A stretch of DNA of 39,076 nt from Thermoleophilia bacterium (GCA_025930955.1 JAICNY010000003.1:1-39076), one strand, 5' to 3'; shown: positions 1 through 8,007, counted from the stretch's first letter. Notes: generated by a model from the letters alone, not told the origin. Numbers and translations: made by a program.

Positions 1-68
1 CCCTTGGGTGGGGGGCAGCGGTCATGTGACGACCGTCGTCGCCTGGACCGGGATCGCAGCTCGCGCGC

Positions 69-1139
69 TCAGCTCCGCGCGCTCCCGTACTCGCGGGCGA
101 GGAAGGGCAGCGCCTCCGGTGAGCGCTCCGCCGCGGCGCGCGCCTCCGCAAGCCGGCGCGAGCGCGAGTCGGCGGCGACGAGCGCCGGCTCGACGGGGCG
201 GCCCTCGACGAGCGCGGCCCGAACGGCCTCGCCCGGCTCCGCCCCCGCGGCGACGAGCTGACCGGTCGTGAGCGGCATCGTCCGCCGGAGGAGGGCGAGC
301 GCCTGCTCCTCGGCGTCGACGGACGGCGCGGCCGGGACGCCGAACGCCACGATCACACGCGTCCGGCCCCGCGCGAGCGGGTCGTAGGCGAGCGCGACCG
401 GCAGGAGCGCCGGCGGGCGCGCACGCCGCACGAGCGCGCCGAGCCCGCGCTGGAGCGGCCCGATCTCCCCGTCCGGCGACGGCCGTCCCTCGGGGAAGAG
501 CACGAGCGGCCGGCCGCCGCGCACCAGCTCGACGAGCGTGCGGAAGTCACCCGCGGCCTCCGTCGCGCGCCGCGACCAGAACCCGTCCAGCCCGAGCCCG
601 GCTGGATCGTCGGGCCCGACCGCCCGCCAGAGGAGATCCGCGTACTCCCCGCGCAGCACGTCCCGGGCCACGACCGGCGCGCGGAGCCCGCATGCCGCCG
701 CCCGCTCGACGAACGCCCGCGCCTCCTCCCTCCCGAGGACGTCCTCGATCCGCTCCCCGCGCCGGTCTCCGAGCACCTCCGCGAGCCGCGCGACGCGCGC
801 GCTCCGGATCGGGAACACCTCCACGCGCGGAAGCCACCCGGCGACCCCGAGCGGATAGAGCAGGCGGCGCATGCGCGGCGGCAGCCCCGCGGGGAACCCT
901 GCGAAGAAGCCCGGCAGGAACATGTCGTCCCGGGCAGCGAACGCGACCCGCTGCCGCCGCAGCTCCCCGCGCCGGTAGAGCGGCGGGCAGAGGACGGGGA
1001 CGTCGGTCTCGCGGCGGTGCGTGACGACGAGCAGCGTCCCCGGCGCGATCCTCAGCCGCTCGGGCCCGAGCACGGTGATCCGAAAGGCGGCACGCGAGTA
1101 GGCCCACATCCCGGCGGCAACGGCGTCGTAGAGAGTCAC
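69..1139 (-). CDS. 1-acyl-sn-glycerol-3-phosphate acyltransferase-like protein (PlsC family)
   Basis: Likely transfers an acyl group to a glycerolipid at the membrane. The PlsC-type HX4D motif (HRRETD, residues 41-46) lies in the first fifth of the protein, and an FPEGR motif, which binds the glycerol-phosphate substrate in this family, lies near residue 215. The GTG start at 1139 is chosen because the protein reads smoothly from VTLYDAVAAG; the open frame continues to 1472 only as arginine- and proline-rich shadow sequence that overlaps the divergent gene. At about 356 residues it is longer than a minimal PlsC (about 240), with the extra length mainly between the two motifs. It is divergent from the peroxiredoxin-like gene with only 17 nt between starts. 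The family is clear; the exact acceptor lipid is not. Confidence 0.8.
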   Translation of the reverse strand: MTLYDAVAAGMWAYSRAAFRITVLGPERLRIAPGTLLVVTHRRETDVPVLCPPLYRRGELRRQRVAFAARDDMFLPGFFAGFPAGLPPRMRRLLYPLGVAGWLPRVEVFPIRSARVARLAEVLGDRRGERIEDVLGREEARAFVERAAACGLRAPVVARDVLRGEYADLLWRAVGPDDPAGLGLDGFWSRRATEAAGDFRTLVELVRGGRPLVLFPEGRPSPDGEIGPLQRGLGALVRRARPPALLPVALAYDPLARGRTRVIVAFGVPAAPSVDAEEQALALLRRTMPLTTGQLVAAGAEPGEAVRAALVEGRPVEPALVAADSRSRRLAEARAAAERSPEALPFLAREYGSARS

Positions 1140-1144
1140 GGGGA

Positions 1145-1150
1145 TAGCAT
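1145..1150 (+). promoter_or_regulatory. -10 box TAGCAT before the peroxiredoxin-like gene
   Basis: TAGCAT ends 6 nt before the GTG start at 1157, which puts the expected transcription start on or next to the start codon. No Shine-Dalgarno sequence fits in the gap, so a leaderless mRNA is inferred. Confidence 0.45.
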
Positions 1151-1156
1151 GGCGTC

Positions 1157-1675
1157 GTGGCGCGCCTGGCGCTCGGCGACCCCGGCCCGACGTTCTCGCT
1201 CCCCGGCGTGGACGGGCGCGAGCACGCGCTCGCCGACCACGCGGGGACGCCGGTCGCGGTCGTCTTCTCCTGCTGCCACTGCCCGTACGTCGTCGCCTGG
1301 GAAGACCGCCTGAACGCGATCGCCCGCGACTACGCGGGACGCGCCGCGCTCCTCGCCGTGAACGCGAACCACCACATCGGCGATACCTTCGAGCACATGC
1401 AGGAGCGCGCGGTGGAGAAGGGCTTCGTCTTCCCGTTCCTGCGCGACGAGTCGCAGGACGTCGCCGCCGCATACGGCGCTCAGCGGACGCCGGAGGTCTT
1501 CCTCCTCGACGCCGAGCACCGGCTCGCCTATCACGGCGCGCCGGACTCGGACTACACGGACGAGACGGGTGCCGAGCCGTGGCTCCGGCGGGCGCTCGAC
1601 GCCGTGCTCGCCGGCGAATCGCCGCGCGTAGCCGAGACGCCGCCCGTCGGCTGCACGGTCAAGTGGGCCGCGTAG
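1157..1675 (+). CDS. thioredoxin-fold peroxiredoxin-like protein (PRX_like1 type)
   Basis: A 172-residue cytoplasmic AhpC/TSA-fold protein with no signal peptide. The motif FSCCHCPYVVAWEDR contains a redox C39-x-x-C42 pair followed by Pro, as in the thioredoxin-like family whose members read NHCPYV at this point. The C-terminus (TPPVGCTVKW) is also typical of that family and adds a third conserved Cys. It probably acts as a thiol-disulfide oxidoreductase or peroxidase; the substrate is unknown. The GTG start fits the family N-terminus and a -10 box 6 nt upstream. Its 3' end overlaps the convergent nucleotidyltransferase gene by 17 nt. Confidence 0.85.
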   Translation: MARLALGDPGPTFSLPGVDGREHALADHAGTPVAVVFSCCHCPYVVAWEDRLNAIARDYAGRAALLAVNANHHIGDTFEHMQERAVEKGFVFPFLRDESQDVAAAYGAQRTPEVFLLDAEHRLAYHGAPDSDYTDETGAEPWLRRALDAVLAGESPRVAETPPVGCTVKWAA

Positions 1676-2696
1676 CCTCGCGGCGGACGAGCTCGAGCGC
1701 CTCCTCCCGCGTCGAGATCGTGCCGGCGGCGCGCTCCTCCGCGACGCGCTCGAGCAGCCGACCGATCTCCGGGCCGGGCGGAAGGTCGAGCTCGTCTCCC
1801 CGCAGGAGCGGCTCGCCGGGGTCGCCGGCGCGGGCCCGCTCGACGGCGCCGCGGTAGCGCTCGCTCGCGGCGAGATAGGCGAGCGCCTCGAGCGCCCACG
1901 GCTCCGTGGCGCGGCGGAAGCGGTGGATGGCGCGCGGCGAGTCGTCCTCGGGTGCTTCCGCGGCGAGCAGGCGGCGCGCGAAGCGCCGGGTCTCGTTCGA
2001 GACGGGCAGGCGCATGAGCGCCTCGCCGAGCACCACGACGAGGAGATAGTCCGGATGCTCGGCCGGCTCGGCGGCGTCGAGCCGGTCGGCCGACCCGCCG
2101 AGCGGCCCGAGCAGGCCGAGCTCGTCGAGCCGGCGGAACCCGTCGCCGGAGAGCCGCGCGAGCTCGCCGAGGATCCGCTCCCCGGCCGGCCGCGCGACCA
2201 GGGCGGCGTCGCGGCGGACGAGCTCCTCCGTGTCGGCGTCGAGCCGCAAGCCGAGCTCGTCCGCGAGCCGCACCGCGCGGAGGAGCCGGAGAGGATCGTC
2301 GCGGAAGACGTCCCGCGTCACCGCCCGGAGCGTGTTCCGCTCGAGGTCCGGGAGGCCGCCGAGCGGGTCGAGAAGCTCGCGCGCGCCGAGCGGGCGCGCG
2401 ATCGCGTTTACCGTGAAGTCGCGGGTGCGCAAGTCGGCCTCGATCCCGTCCCGAAGCGGCGTGAAGTCGACCGTGCGCCCGTCCCGGAAGGCGACGCGCC
2501 ACGCGCCGTGGCGCTCCGAGAGCGGGAAGAGCGCGCCGCCGGTCGCGTCCGCGTGGGCGCGGGCGGCGCGCTCGGGATCCCGGCAGGCGACGTCGAGGTC
2601 GACGACCGGTCGCCCGAGGAGCTCGTCGCGCACGGCGCCGCCGACGACGTACGCGTCTCCGGGGCCGGTATGCGCGCGGATCGCGGCCTCATCCAT
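1659..2696 (-). CDS. CCA tRNA nucleotidyltransferase / poly(A) polymerase family protein
   Basis: A class II nucleotidyltransferase of 345 residues. The head domain shows the signature GGAVRDELLG followed by the metal-binding DLDVA (DxD), then DFTPLRDGIEADLRTRDFTV. The RNA-binding neck shows DPLRLLRAVRLADELG. These features fit addition of CCA or poly(A) to RNA 3' ends; sequence alone does not decide which. No clear HD phosphohydrolase domain is visible, and the protein is shorter than the roughly 480-residue actinobacterial CCA enzymes, so a second copy may exist elsewhere. The ATG at 2696 overlaps the end of alr by 8 nt, indicating translational coupling; the upstream in-frame extension to 2741 lies inside alr and is rejected. 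Confidence 0.85.
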   Translation of the reverse strand: MDEAAIRAHTGPGDAYVVGGAVRDELLGRPVVDLDVACRDPERAARAHADATGGALFPLSERHGAWRVAFRDGRTVDFTPLRDGIEADLRTRDFTVNAIARPLGARELLDPLGGLPDLERNTLRAVTRDVFRDDPLRLLRAVRLADELGLRLDADTEELVRRDAALVARPAGERILGELARLSGDGFRRLDELGLLGPLGGSADRLDAAEPAEHPDYLLVVVLGEALMRLPVSNETRRFARRLLAAEAPEDDSPRAIHRFRRATEPWALEALAYLAASERYRGAVERARAGDPGEPLLRGDELDLPPGPEIGRLLERVAEERAAGTISTREEALELVRREATRPT

Positions 2697-3744
2697 CGAG
2701 GGTCGTCCTCGTGGCCCGCTCGGACTGGGTGCGGATCCCACATGTGACCTCGTAATTGATCGTCCCGAGGACGCGGGCGTGCTCTTCGGCGAGCACGCCG
2801 TCCCCGATGATCGTCACGTCGGCGCCCTCGGGCTCGTCTCCCAGCTCGACGGCGAACGAGTCCATCGAGACCGTGCCGAGGACGCGGCGGCGCGTCCCGG
2901 CGACGAGCACCTCGGTTCCCGTCAGGCCCCGGCGGAACCCGTCCGCGTAGCCGACCGGGACGAGCCCGATGCGCGTCGGCCGCTCGGCGACGAAGCGGCG
3001 CCCGTAGCCGGTGCTCTCGCCCGGGCCGAGCGTCCGGGCCCGGGCCACGCGGCTGCGCCACGAGAGGACGGGCGCGAGGGCCTGGTCGGCCGGGTCGTGG
3101 CCGAACGGGTCGAGACCGTACAGGGCGACGCCGCACCGGACCGCGTCGTGGCGCGCCTCGGGGAAGCGGAGCGTGGCCGCGCTGTTCGCGACGTGCGCGG
3201 TCGCGTCGGGGAAGCGCGCGGCGAGGGCCGCGAACGCCTCGAGCTGCTCACGGGCGAAGGTCTCGTCGGGCTCGTCGGCCGTCGCGAGGTGGCTCATCAC
3301 GCCCGCGACCCGGTCCGATGGGACGCTCAGCGCCTCCTCCGCCGTGAGCCCGTAGCGGCCCATGCCGGTGTCGATCTTGAGGTGGACGACGAGGCCGTCC
3401 GGAAACGGAAGCCGGGAGACGGCGACCTCGAGCCCGTACTCCTGCGCGACCGCCTCGTCGCCGGCGTCGAACGGGCCCATGACGAGGATGCGCGTCCCGC
3501 GCCGGATCCTTGCGCGCAGCGCCGCGCCCTCGCGCGCGGTGGCGACGCAGAGCGCGGCCGCCCCCTCGGCGAGCGCCGTCCGGGCGGCGTCGCCCACGCC
3601 GTGGCCGTAGGCGTCCGCCTTGACGACCGCCCAGAGCGCGGCCGGGGCCGCGACCTCGCGCAGCCGGCGGACGTTGCGCCGCAGCGCGCCGAGGTCGATC
3701 GTGACCTCGGAACGGCCGCGGGTCGTCTCGGTCTCACGCTGCAC
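2689..3744 (-). CDS. alr: alanine racemase
   Basis: A PLP-dependent enzyme interconverting L- and D-alanine for peptidoglycan. The 351-residue protein has the PLP-lysine motif AVVKADAYGHG (Lys42), the tyrosine-containing segment STGYGRRF that matches the second catalytic base region, and the late motif GTVSMDSFAVEL. The GTG at 3744 is chosen because family homology begins right after it (SEVTIDLGALRRNV); the longer frame to 3954 runs through the palindrome region and is not protein-like. A -10-like GACAAT lies 6 nt before the GTG. It overlaps the downstream nucleotidyltransferase gene and lies beyond nnrD and acpS on the same strand, separated from them by the repeat region. Confidence 0.95.
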   Translation of the reverse strand: MQRETETTRGRSEVTIDLGALRRNVRRLREVAAPAALWAVVKADAYGHGVGDAARTALAEGAAALCVATAREGAALRARIRRGTRILVMGPFDAGDEAVAQEYGLEVAVSRLPFPDGLVVHLKIDTGMGRYGLTAEEALSVPSDRVAGVMSHLATADEPDETFAREQLEAFAALAARFPDATAHVANSAATLRFPEARHDAVRCGVALYGLDPFGHDPADQALAPVLSWRSRVARARTLGPGESTGYGRRFVAERPTRIGLVPVGYADGFRRGLTGTEVLVAGTRRRVLGTVSMDSFAVELGDEPEGADVTIIGDGVLAEEHARVLGTINYEVTCGIRTQSERATRTTLDG

Positions 3745-4091
3745 GCCGGGATTGTCCCCACCGCGCGTGACGGCCGCCTGGCCGTTGCGCACAGGATCTT
3801 CAAGGGGTCTGACCCAGTAAGCCCGGGCGGCGTGACACTCTCGGCACAGCTTCGGGCACCGAAATCCGCGCGATTTGCGGGGACATCGCCGTTTCGGGAC
3901 GAACGCCTGCGGCTTCCGCGACGGGGTCTGACCCCGTGAGCTCGGGCCCGTCACACTCCCGTGACGGGTTCAGACGGTGGAGAACCCCGCTCCGAGCAGG
4001 GACGGTACGAAGTCGGCACACATTCTCATCTGCTTTTGTGCGGGGTCTGACCCCCTTACGGCGGCCGACCCGCTAAGCGCGCGCGAGTAAC
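3745..4091. repeat. gene-free region with three REP-like odd palindromes
   Basis: This 347-nt gap between nnrD and alr holds no convincing ORF. It contains three copies of a GGGTC-T-GACCC palindrome: 3805-3815 (5+1+5), 3921-3937 (8+1+8) and 4042-4054 (6+1+6). The first two begin imperfect direct repeats of about 36 nt (3804-3840 and 3923-3958), which share the palindrome, then a GT(A/G)AGC step, a CGGGC block and an ACACTC end. Spacing between copies is about 119 and 120 nt. The form resembles REP/BIME elements spread by REP-associated transposases, but no transposase is in the window. A role in transcription ending or mRNA stability is possible. Confidence 0.7.
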
Positions 4092-5585
4092 CTACGAGAG
4101 GACGGGCGAGAGGGCCTCGACGACGTCGCGGGCGATGAGGCCCGCCTCGCCGTGGCGGCGCGCGGCCTCGGCGGCGGCAACCCCGCCGGCGGCGGCACCG
4201 ACCGCAGCGGCCGTGGGCGCATCCATGCCCTTGGCGAGGAACGCGGCCACGATCCCGGTCAGGACGTCGCCCGTCCCGGCGCTCGCGAGCCCCGGGCTCC
4301 CGAGGTCGCAGACGAGCAGCCCGCGGCCGGGCGCGGCGACGAGCGTGTCCGCCCCCTTGAGGCAGACGACCGCGCCGACGTCGTCCGCCGCCCCGCCGGC
4401 CGCGTCGAGCCGGTTCGCGTCCACCCAGGCCGCGTCGCGCCCGAGCAGCCCGGCCAGCTCCCCGGAGTGCGGCGTCAGCACCGTCGGCGCGTGCCGGGAG
4501 AAGACCCAGTCCAGGTGCCCGGCGAGCGCCCAGAGCCCGTCGCCGTCGAGCACGACGGGGATCTCCAGCCGGTCGAGGAGCGCCCGCACGAGCGCTCGGG
4601 TCCCGTCGCTCCTCCCGAGCCCCGGGCCGAGCGCCACGCAGTCCGCCTTCGCCGCCGCCTCGAGCACGGCGTCGGCCGCCGACTCCGCGAGACGTCCCTC
4701 CCCGTCGTCCGGGCAGGCGCTCGTCGTCACCTCCACGAACCGCCCGGCGAAGACCGGGGCGAGCGACGCCGGAACGCAGGCCCGCACGTAGCCGGCCCCC
4801 GCCCGCATCGCCGCCTCCGACGCGAGAAACGGCGCGCCGGTCAGCCCCGCGGACCCGCCGACGACGCACACGAACCCCGCGGTGTACTTGTTGTCGCGCG
4901 GCCCGCGTCGGGGCACGAGCTCGAGGGCATCCGCCCGGACCCGCCGCGCCCGCGTCTCCCCGCCCGGCGCGAGCCCGATGTCCGCCACCTCCACCCGCCC
5001 CGCGTGGAAGCGTCCCGGGCCGACCGCGAGACCGACCTTCGCGCCGTGGAACGTCACCGTGCGTGCCGCCTCGACCGCCGCGCCGCCCACGCGCCCGGTC
5101 GACGCGTCGACCCCCGAGGGGACGTCCACCGCGAGCACGGCGCCGCCGAGCGCCGAGAGCGCCTCGATCGCCGCGGCGGCCTCCCGCCGCGGCGCGCCCG
5201 AGAACCCCGTCCCGAAGAGCGCGTCCACGACGACGTCGGCCCGGCCCCCGGCCGTATCGGCGAACGGCCGCACGGGGACGCCGGCCTCGCGCGCCCGCGC
5301 GAGCATCGTCGCGGCGTCGCCCGCCACGCGCCCCTCGTCCCCGACGAGCACCGCCTCCACCTCGCGCCCGGCCGCGTGCAGGAGCCGAGCCGCGACGAAG
5401 CCGTCCCCGCCGTTCGCGCCCGTCCCGCACCAGACGGCGATCCGCCGAGCGTCCGGCCAGGACGCGGCCACCGCGTCGGCCACCGCCGCCCCCGCCCGCT
5501 CCATGAGCTCCTCCGTCGGGCCGGGGTAGGCCGCCTCGGCCGCCCGCATCTCCTCCGCAGTGAAGAGCGGCTCGAACGCGCTCAC
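4092..5585 (-). CDS. nnrD: bifunctional NAD(P)H-hydrate epimerase / ADP-dependent NAD(P)H-hydrate dehydratase
   Basis: Repairs hydrated NAD(P)H: the N-terminal YjeF_N half epimerises the hydrate and the C-terminal ribokinase-like half dehydrates it using ADP. The N-terminal half shows GTGANGGDGFVAARLL, DALFGTGFSG, VDVPSGVDASTG and FHGAKVGLAVGPG. The C-terminal half shows VLDGDGLWALAG, LTPHSGELAGLLG, LKGADTLVA and SAGTGDVLTGIVAAFLA. The 497-residue length fits the two-domain fusion. The GTG at 5585 overlaps the acpS stop by 4 nt (GTGA), so the pair is translationally coupled; the longer frame to 5741 lies inside acpS. Confidence 0.95.
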   Translation of the reverse strand: MSAFEPLFTAEEMRAAEAAYPGPTEELMERAGAAVADAVAASWPDARRIAVWCGTGANGGDGFVAARLLHAAGREVEAVLVGDEGRVAGDAATMLARAREAGVPVRPFADTAGGRADVVVDALFGTGFSGAPRREAAAAIEALSALGGAVLAVDVPSGVDASTGRVGGAAVEAARTVTFHGAKVGLAVGPGRFHAGRVEVADIGLAPGGETRARRVRADALELVPRRGPRDNKYTAGFVCVVGGSAGLTGAPFLASEAAMRAGAGYVRACVPASLAPVFAGRFVEVTTSACPDDGEGRLAESAADAVLEAAAKADCVALGPGLGRSDGTRALVRALLDRLEIPVVLDGDGLWALAGHLDWVFSRHAPTVLTPHSGELAGLLGRDAAWVDANRLDAAGGAADDVGAVVCLKGADTLVAAPGRGLLVCDLGSPGLASAGTGDVLTGIVAAFLAKGMDAPTAAAVGAAAGGVAAAEAARRHGEAGLIARDVVEALSPVLS

Positions 5586-5938
5586 GGGTCGGTCACGACG
5601 CAGATCGCGGCGGCGAGCTCCCTCGAGTGCGTCATCGAGAGGTCGATCGAGCCGGCACGAACCCGCTCGCTCCACGCCTTCGTCCAGCCGGAGAGGTTGA
5701 CGCCCGGCTTCGGCCGCCCCGCGATCTCGATCTCGCGCCACGTGAAGTGGACGCCGCAGCCGAGCGCCTTCCCGATCGCCTCCTTCCCCGCGAACCGGCC
5801 CGCGTAGTGCTGCGCCGGATTCGGCCGGGAGTCGCAGTACGCCCGCTCAGCCTCGGTGAAGACGCGCTCGCGAAACCCCGGACGCTCCAGCGCCCGCCGG
5901 ATCCGCTCGATCTCGATCAGGTCGACGCCGATCCTCAC
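5582..5938 (-). CDS. acpS: holo-[acyl-carrier-protein] synthase
   Basis: Transfers 4'-phosphopantetheine from CoA to the serine of acyl carrier protein, activating fatty-acid synthesis. The 118-residue protein opens with MRIGVDLIEIERI, whose Asp binds Mg2+, and contains RFAGKEAIGKALG, the second conserved Glu/Lys motif, and the late SMTHS segment. The GTG start is preceded 7 nt upstream by CAGAAT, a near match to the local -10 pattern. It is first in a coupled pair with nnrD, a common actinobacterial order. Confidence 0.95.
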   Translation of the reverse strand: MRIGVDLIEIERIRRALERPGFRERVFTEAERAYCDSRPNPAQHYAGRFAGKEAIGKALGCGVHFTWREIEIAGRPKPGVNLSGWTKAWSERVRAGSIDLSMTHSRELAAAICVVTDP

Positions 5939-5945
5939 GAGCCGG

Positions 5946-5951
5946 ATTCTG
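5946..5951 (-). promoter_or_regulatory. -10-like CAGAAT before acpS
   Basis: CAGAAT lies 7 nt before the GTG at 5938 on the minus strand. It differs from the window's TAGAAT form only in the first base. No Shine-Dalgarno sequence is seen, so a leaderless start is inferred. Confidence 0.3.
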
Positions 5952-6042
5952 CCGAAGCGCGGTAGCGCGCCGCGCAGCCCGAGCCGCCGGGCCGCCTAGA
6001 GGTCGTCGCCGACCATGACGCGTCGCCGGCCACCGACGGTCG

Positions 6043-6492
6043 CTAGCGGACGATTACGACAGGACAACTCGCGTGGTGGGCGCACTGGGCGCTCACGGAG
6101 CCGAGCAGAAGCGAGCCGAACCCGCCGTGGCCGCGGTTGCCGACGACCAGGAGGTCGGCGCCGCCGCTCAGCTCGACGAGGGTGTTCGCGACATGACCCT
6201 CGACCGCGTGCGGCACGGCACGCGCTCCGAGCGCCGCCGCACGGCGGGCGGCGTGGTCTGCGACCGTTTGCGCATGCTGGGCGACCGCATCACGGACGCC
6301 CGGCTCCACCCGGGCCACGGCTGCCACGTCCGCGGCGCCGGCGCCGTACAACGGCCTCGACGCCTCCCAGGCGGTCACGACCTCGAGGTCCGCGTCCCGC
6401 AGCCGCGCCTCGCCCGCGGCCCACTCCAGGGCGCGCTCGGCCGGTTCGGAGCCGTCCACTCCGACAACGATCCGACGGGTCTTCTGATCCAT
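6043..6492 (-). CDS. universal stress protein (UspA family)
   Basis: A single Usp domain of 149 residues. The N-terminus has the beta-strand and Asp pattern RRIVVGVDGSEPAERAL. The C-terminal nucleotide-binding loop reads GNRGHGGFGSLLLGSVS, matching the G-2x-G-9x-G-S/T pattern of ATP-binding Usp proteins. The final strand is CPVVIVR. The ATG at 6492 is preferred over the GTG three bases upstream because GAGGAGG sits 6 nt before the ATG but only 3 nt before the GTG. Such proteins support stress or dormancy survival; no specific partner is evident. Confidence 0.9.
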   Translation of the reverse strand: MDQKTRRIVVGVDGSEPAERALEWAAGEARLRDADLEVVTAWEASRPLYGAGAADVAAVARVEPGVRDAVAQHAQTVADHAARRAAALGARAVPHAVEGHVANTLVELSGGADLLVVGNRGHGGFGSLLLGSVSAQCAHHASCPVVIVR

Positions 6493-6602
6493 CACTCGCC
6501 TCCTCGTTCCGGTCCATCGTCCCGGGGTACGTGTGCGCGGTCATCCGTACCGGCACGGATCCGGCTTCGGCCAACTACTGGGACGCCCGGCCGGCAAACG
6601 CT

Positions 6603-6616
6603 GGCCCTGCAGGGCC
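6603..6616. promoter_or_regulatory. 14-bp perfect palindrome upstream of the universal stress gene
   Basis: GGCCCTGCAGGGCC lies 110 nt upstream of the Usp start in a 222-nt gap. It could be an operator or a chance GC palindrome. No matching regulator is identified. Confidence 0.25.
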
Positions 6617-6686
6617 GGTCGTCCTGCCGTCTGCGAGCGGATCGCCCGCTCGCGGAAGCGTCGGGGACGCGGACGGGCTCGCCTCG

Positions 6687-6711
6687 GATGAGCGAGCGAC
6701 GCTCGCTCATC
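6687..6711. terminator. 25-nt perfect inverted repeat after the HAD gene
   Basis: A 12+1+12 perfect inverted repeat (arms GATGAGCGAGCG and its complement) starts 3 nt after the stop codon of the HAD phosphatase gene on the minus strand. In RNA it would fold as an 11-bp stem with a three-base loop. There is no U-tract, so termination is inferred from position and strength only. Confidence 0.5.
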
Positions 6712-6714
6712 GGT

Positions 6715-7506
6715 TCAACGAGATGCGTTCGCAGACCGCTGGATCCACGCCGGGAGATCGGCGACGGAGTCGAGGACGGCGTTGGGCTTCGGATCAACCG
6801 CGGCGAGGTCGTCCTCGCGGAACTTGCCGGTGCGAACGAGGACGCCGCGAAGGCCGAGCCGCCTGGCCGCTGCGACGTCCGACTCGACGTCGTCGCCGAC
6901 CATCACGGCGTCCTCCGCCGCGACGCCGAGGGCTGCGAGCGCCGCCTCGAAGTACGCGGCGCTCGGCTTCCCGACGAGCTCGGCCTCGACGCCGGCCGCG
7001 TACTCGAGCCCGGCGACGACGGCGCCGGAGTCGAGCCGCAGGCCGTCCGCCGTCATCCACCACTTGTTCCGGTGCAGGCAGACGAGCCGGGCGCCGCGCT
7101 CGAGCTCGCCGAACGCGCGGTCGAGGCGATCCCACGCGAAGACCTCGCCGGCCTCGTCCGTCTCATCCGCGCCACCGACGAGGACGACGTCCGCCCGCTC
7201 GTCCACGAGCTCGACGCCGAGCGCCAGGTCGTCACGCACCGCCGCCATCGTGAGCGGAAGCACTCTGAGCCCGGCGAGCAACCGGGCGGCGGCCACCGGC
7301 GTCGTCTCGACCTCGTCCTCGGCGACGTCGACGCCCAAGGCGCGGAGCTCCGCCGCGAGGGTCGCCCGCGACCGGACCGTGTTGTTCGTGACGAAGCGAA
7401 GCCGATGCCCGCCAGCGCGAAGGGCGGACACCGCTTCGCCGGCCCCGGGCAGCGCACGACCCGAGAGCTGGAGCACGCCGTCGATGTCGAGGAGCACGGC
7501 CGCCAT
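6715..7506 (-). CDS. HAD-superfamily subfamily IIA phosphatase
   Basis: A 263-residue NagD/LHPP-like hydrolase. Motif I is LLDIDGVL with nucleophile Asp7 and acid/base Asp9; motif II is VTNNT in the stretch after residue 38; the conserved Lys is in VGKPSAAYFEAAL; motif III/IV is VMVGDDVESDVAAARRLG. The cap lies between motifs II and III, as in type IIA enzymes acting on small phosphorylated metabolites. Substrate cannot be told. It is divergent from the ArfB-like gene with 36 nt between starts, and TAGACT lies 9 nt before its ATG. Confidence 0.88.
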   Translation of the reverse strand: MAAVLLDIDGVLQLSGRALPGAGEAVSALRAGGHRLRFVTNNTVRSRATLAAELRALGVDVAEDEVETTPVAAARLLAGLRVLPLTMAAVRDDLALGVELVDERADVVLVGGADETDEAGEVFAWDRLDRAFGELERGARLVCLHRNKWWMTADGLRLDSGAVVAGLEYAAGVEAELVGKPSAAYFEAALAALGVAAEDAVMVGDDVESDVAAARRLGLRGVLVRTGKFREDDLAAVDPKPNAVLDSVADLPAWIQRSANASR

Positions 7507-7515
7507 CGCGCGGCG

Positions 7516-7521
7516 AGTCTA
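7516..7521 (-). promoter_or_regulatory. -10 box TAGACT before the HAD gene
   Basis: TAGACT on the minus strand lies 9 nt before the ATG at 7506, which would give a leader of only one or two bases. The same hexamer precedes yihY. Confidence 0.35.
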
Positions 7522-7542
7522 GTCCGGCGGGAGAATGACGCC

Positions 7543-7956
7543 GTGCCCGACGACGAGCTCCGCGTCACCGCCCGCCTCTCCCTCCCCCTCCGGGAGGTCG
7601 AGCTCCGCACCTCGCGCTCGAGCGGCCCGGGCGGCCAGCACGCGCAGAAGACCGAGACACGGGTCGAGGCCGTCTTCGACGTGGACGCGTCCGAGACGCT
7701 CACGAACACCCAGCGCGCCCGCGTCCGGGAACGGCTCGGCCCGGTCGTCCGCGCCGTGGCCCAGGACGAGCGCAGCCAGGCGAGAAACCGCGCGCTCGCG
7801 CTGGAGCGCCTCGCCGCGACCCTCGCTGCGGCCCTCCGGCCCACCCGCCGACGCCGCCCGACCCGACCGACCGCCGCCGCCCGCGAGCGCCGCCTGGCGG
7901 AGAAGCGCCGCCGCGCCGAGCACAAGCGCCTCCGCCGCCCGCCCGGCGAAGACTGA
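7543..7956 (+). CDS. arfB: alternative ribosome-rescue factor B-like peptidyl-tRNA hydrolase
   Basis: Rescues ribosomes stalled on mRNAs lacking a stop codon by hydrolysing peptidyl-tRNA. The 137-residue protein holds the release-factor GGQ at residues 30-32 in SSGPGGQHAQKTETRVE and lacks the codon-recognition domains of RF1/RF2. Its C-terminus is a lysine/arginine-rich tail, the part that enters the mRNA channel in ArfB/YaeJ. The GTG at 7543 is chosen because the coding frame and family N-terminus begin there; the nearby ATG at 7535 is in another frame. A weak GGGAG lies about 10 nt upstream. Confidence 0.88.
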   Translation: MPDDELRVTARLSLPLREVELRTSRSSGPGGQHAQKTETRVEAVFDVDASETLTNTQRARVRERLGPVVRAVAQDERSQARNRALALERLAATLAAALRPTRRRRPTRPTAAARERRLAEKRRRAEHKRLRRPPGED

Positions 7957-7993
7957 ACGACGGCGGAGGCCCGAGAAGGGCCCCCGCCGTCGT
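7957..7993. terminator. bidirectional terminator hairpin between convergent genes
   Basis: A 10-bp outer stem (ACGACGGCGG with its complement), an A/C mismatch, a 5-bp inner stem and a GAGAA loop begin on the base after the arfB stop codon. The structure ends 14 nt before the 3' end of the M14 peptidase gene on the other strand, so it can serve both transcripts. No U-tract is present. Confidence 0.7.
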
Positions 7994-8007
7994 CGTATGC
8001 CCCTCTG

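Noticed and set aside
1140-1472. N-terminal extension of the acyltransferase
   Set aside because: It is very Arg-rich low-complexity sequence and overlaps the divergent peroxiredoxin-like gene entirely.
3745-3954. N-terminal extension of alanine racemase
   Set aside because: It would translate through the palindrome region and gives non-family, Arg/Pro/Cys-rich sequence. Homology begins just after the GTG at 3744.
3804-4054. CRISPR array
   Set aside because: Repeats are palindromes with unequal flanks, spaced about 120 nt apart, and no cas genes are present.
6500-6523. DosR-like box (GGGACGATGGACC) upstream of the universal stress gene
   Set aside because: It matches the dormancy-box consensus only partly, the second half-site is broken, and no DosR-type gene is seen here.
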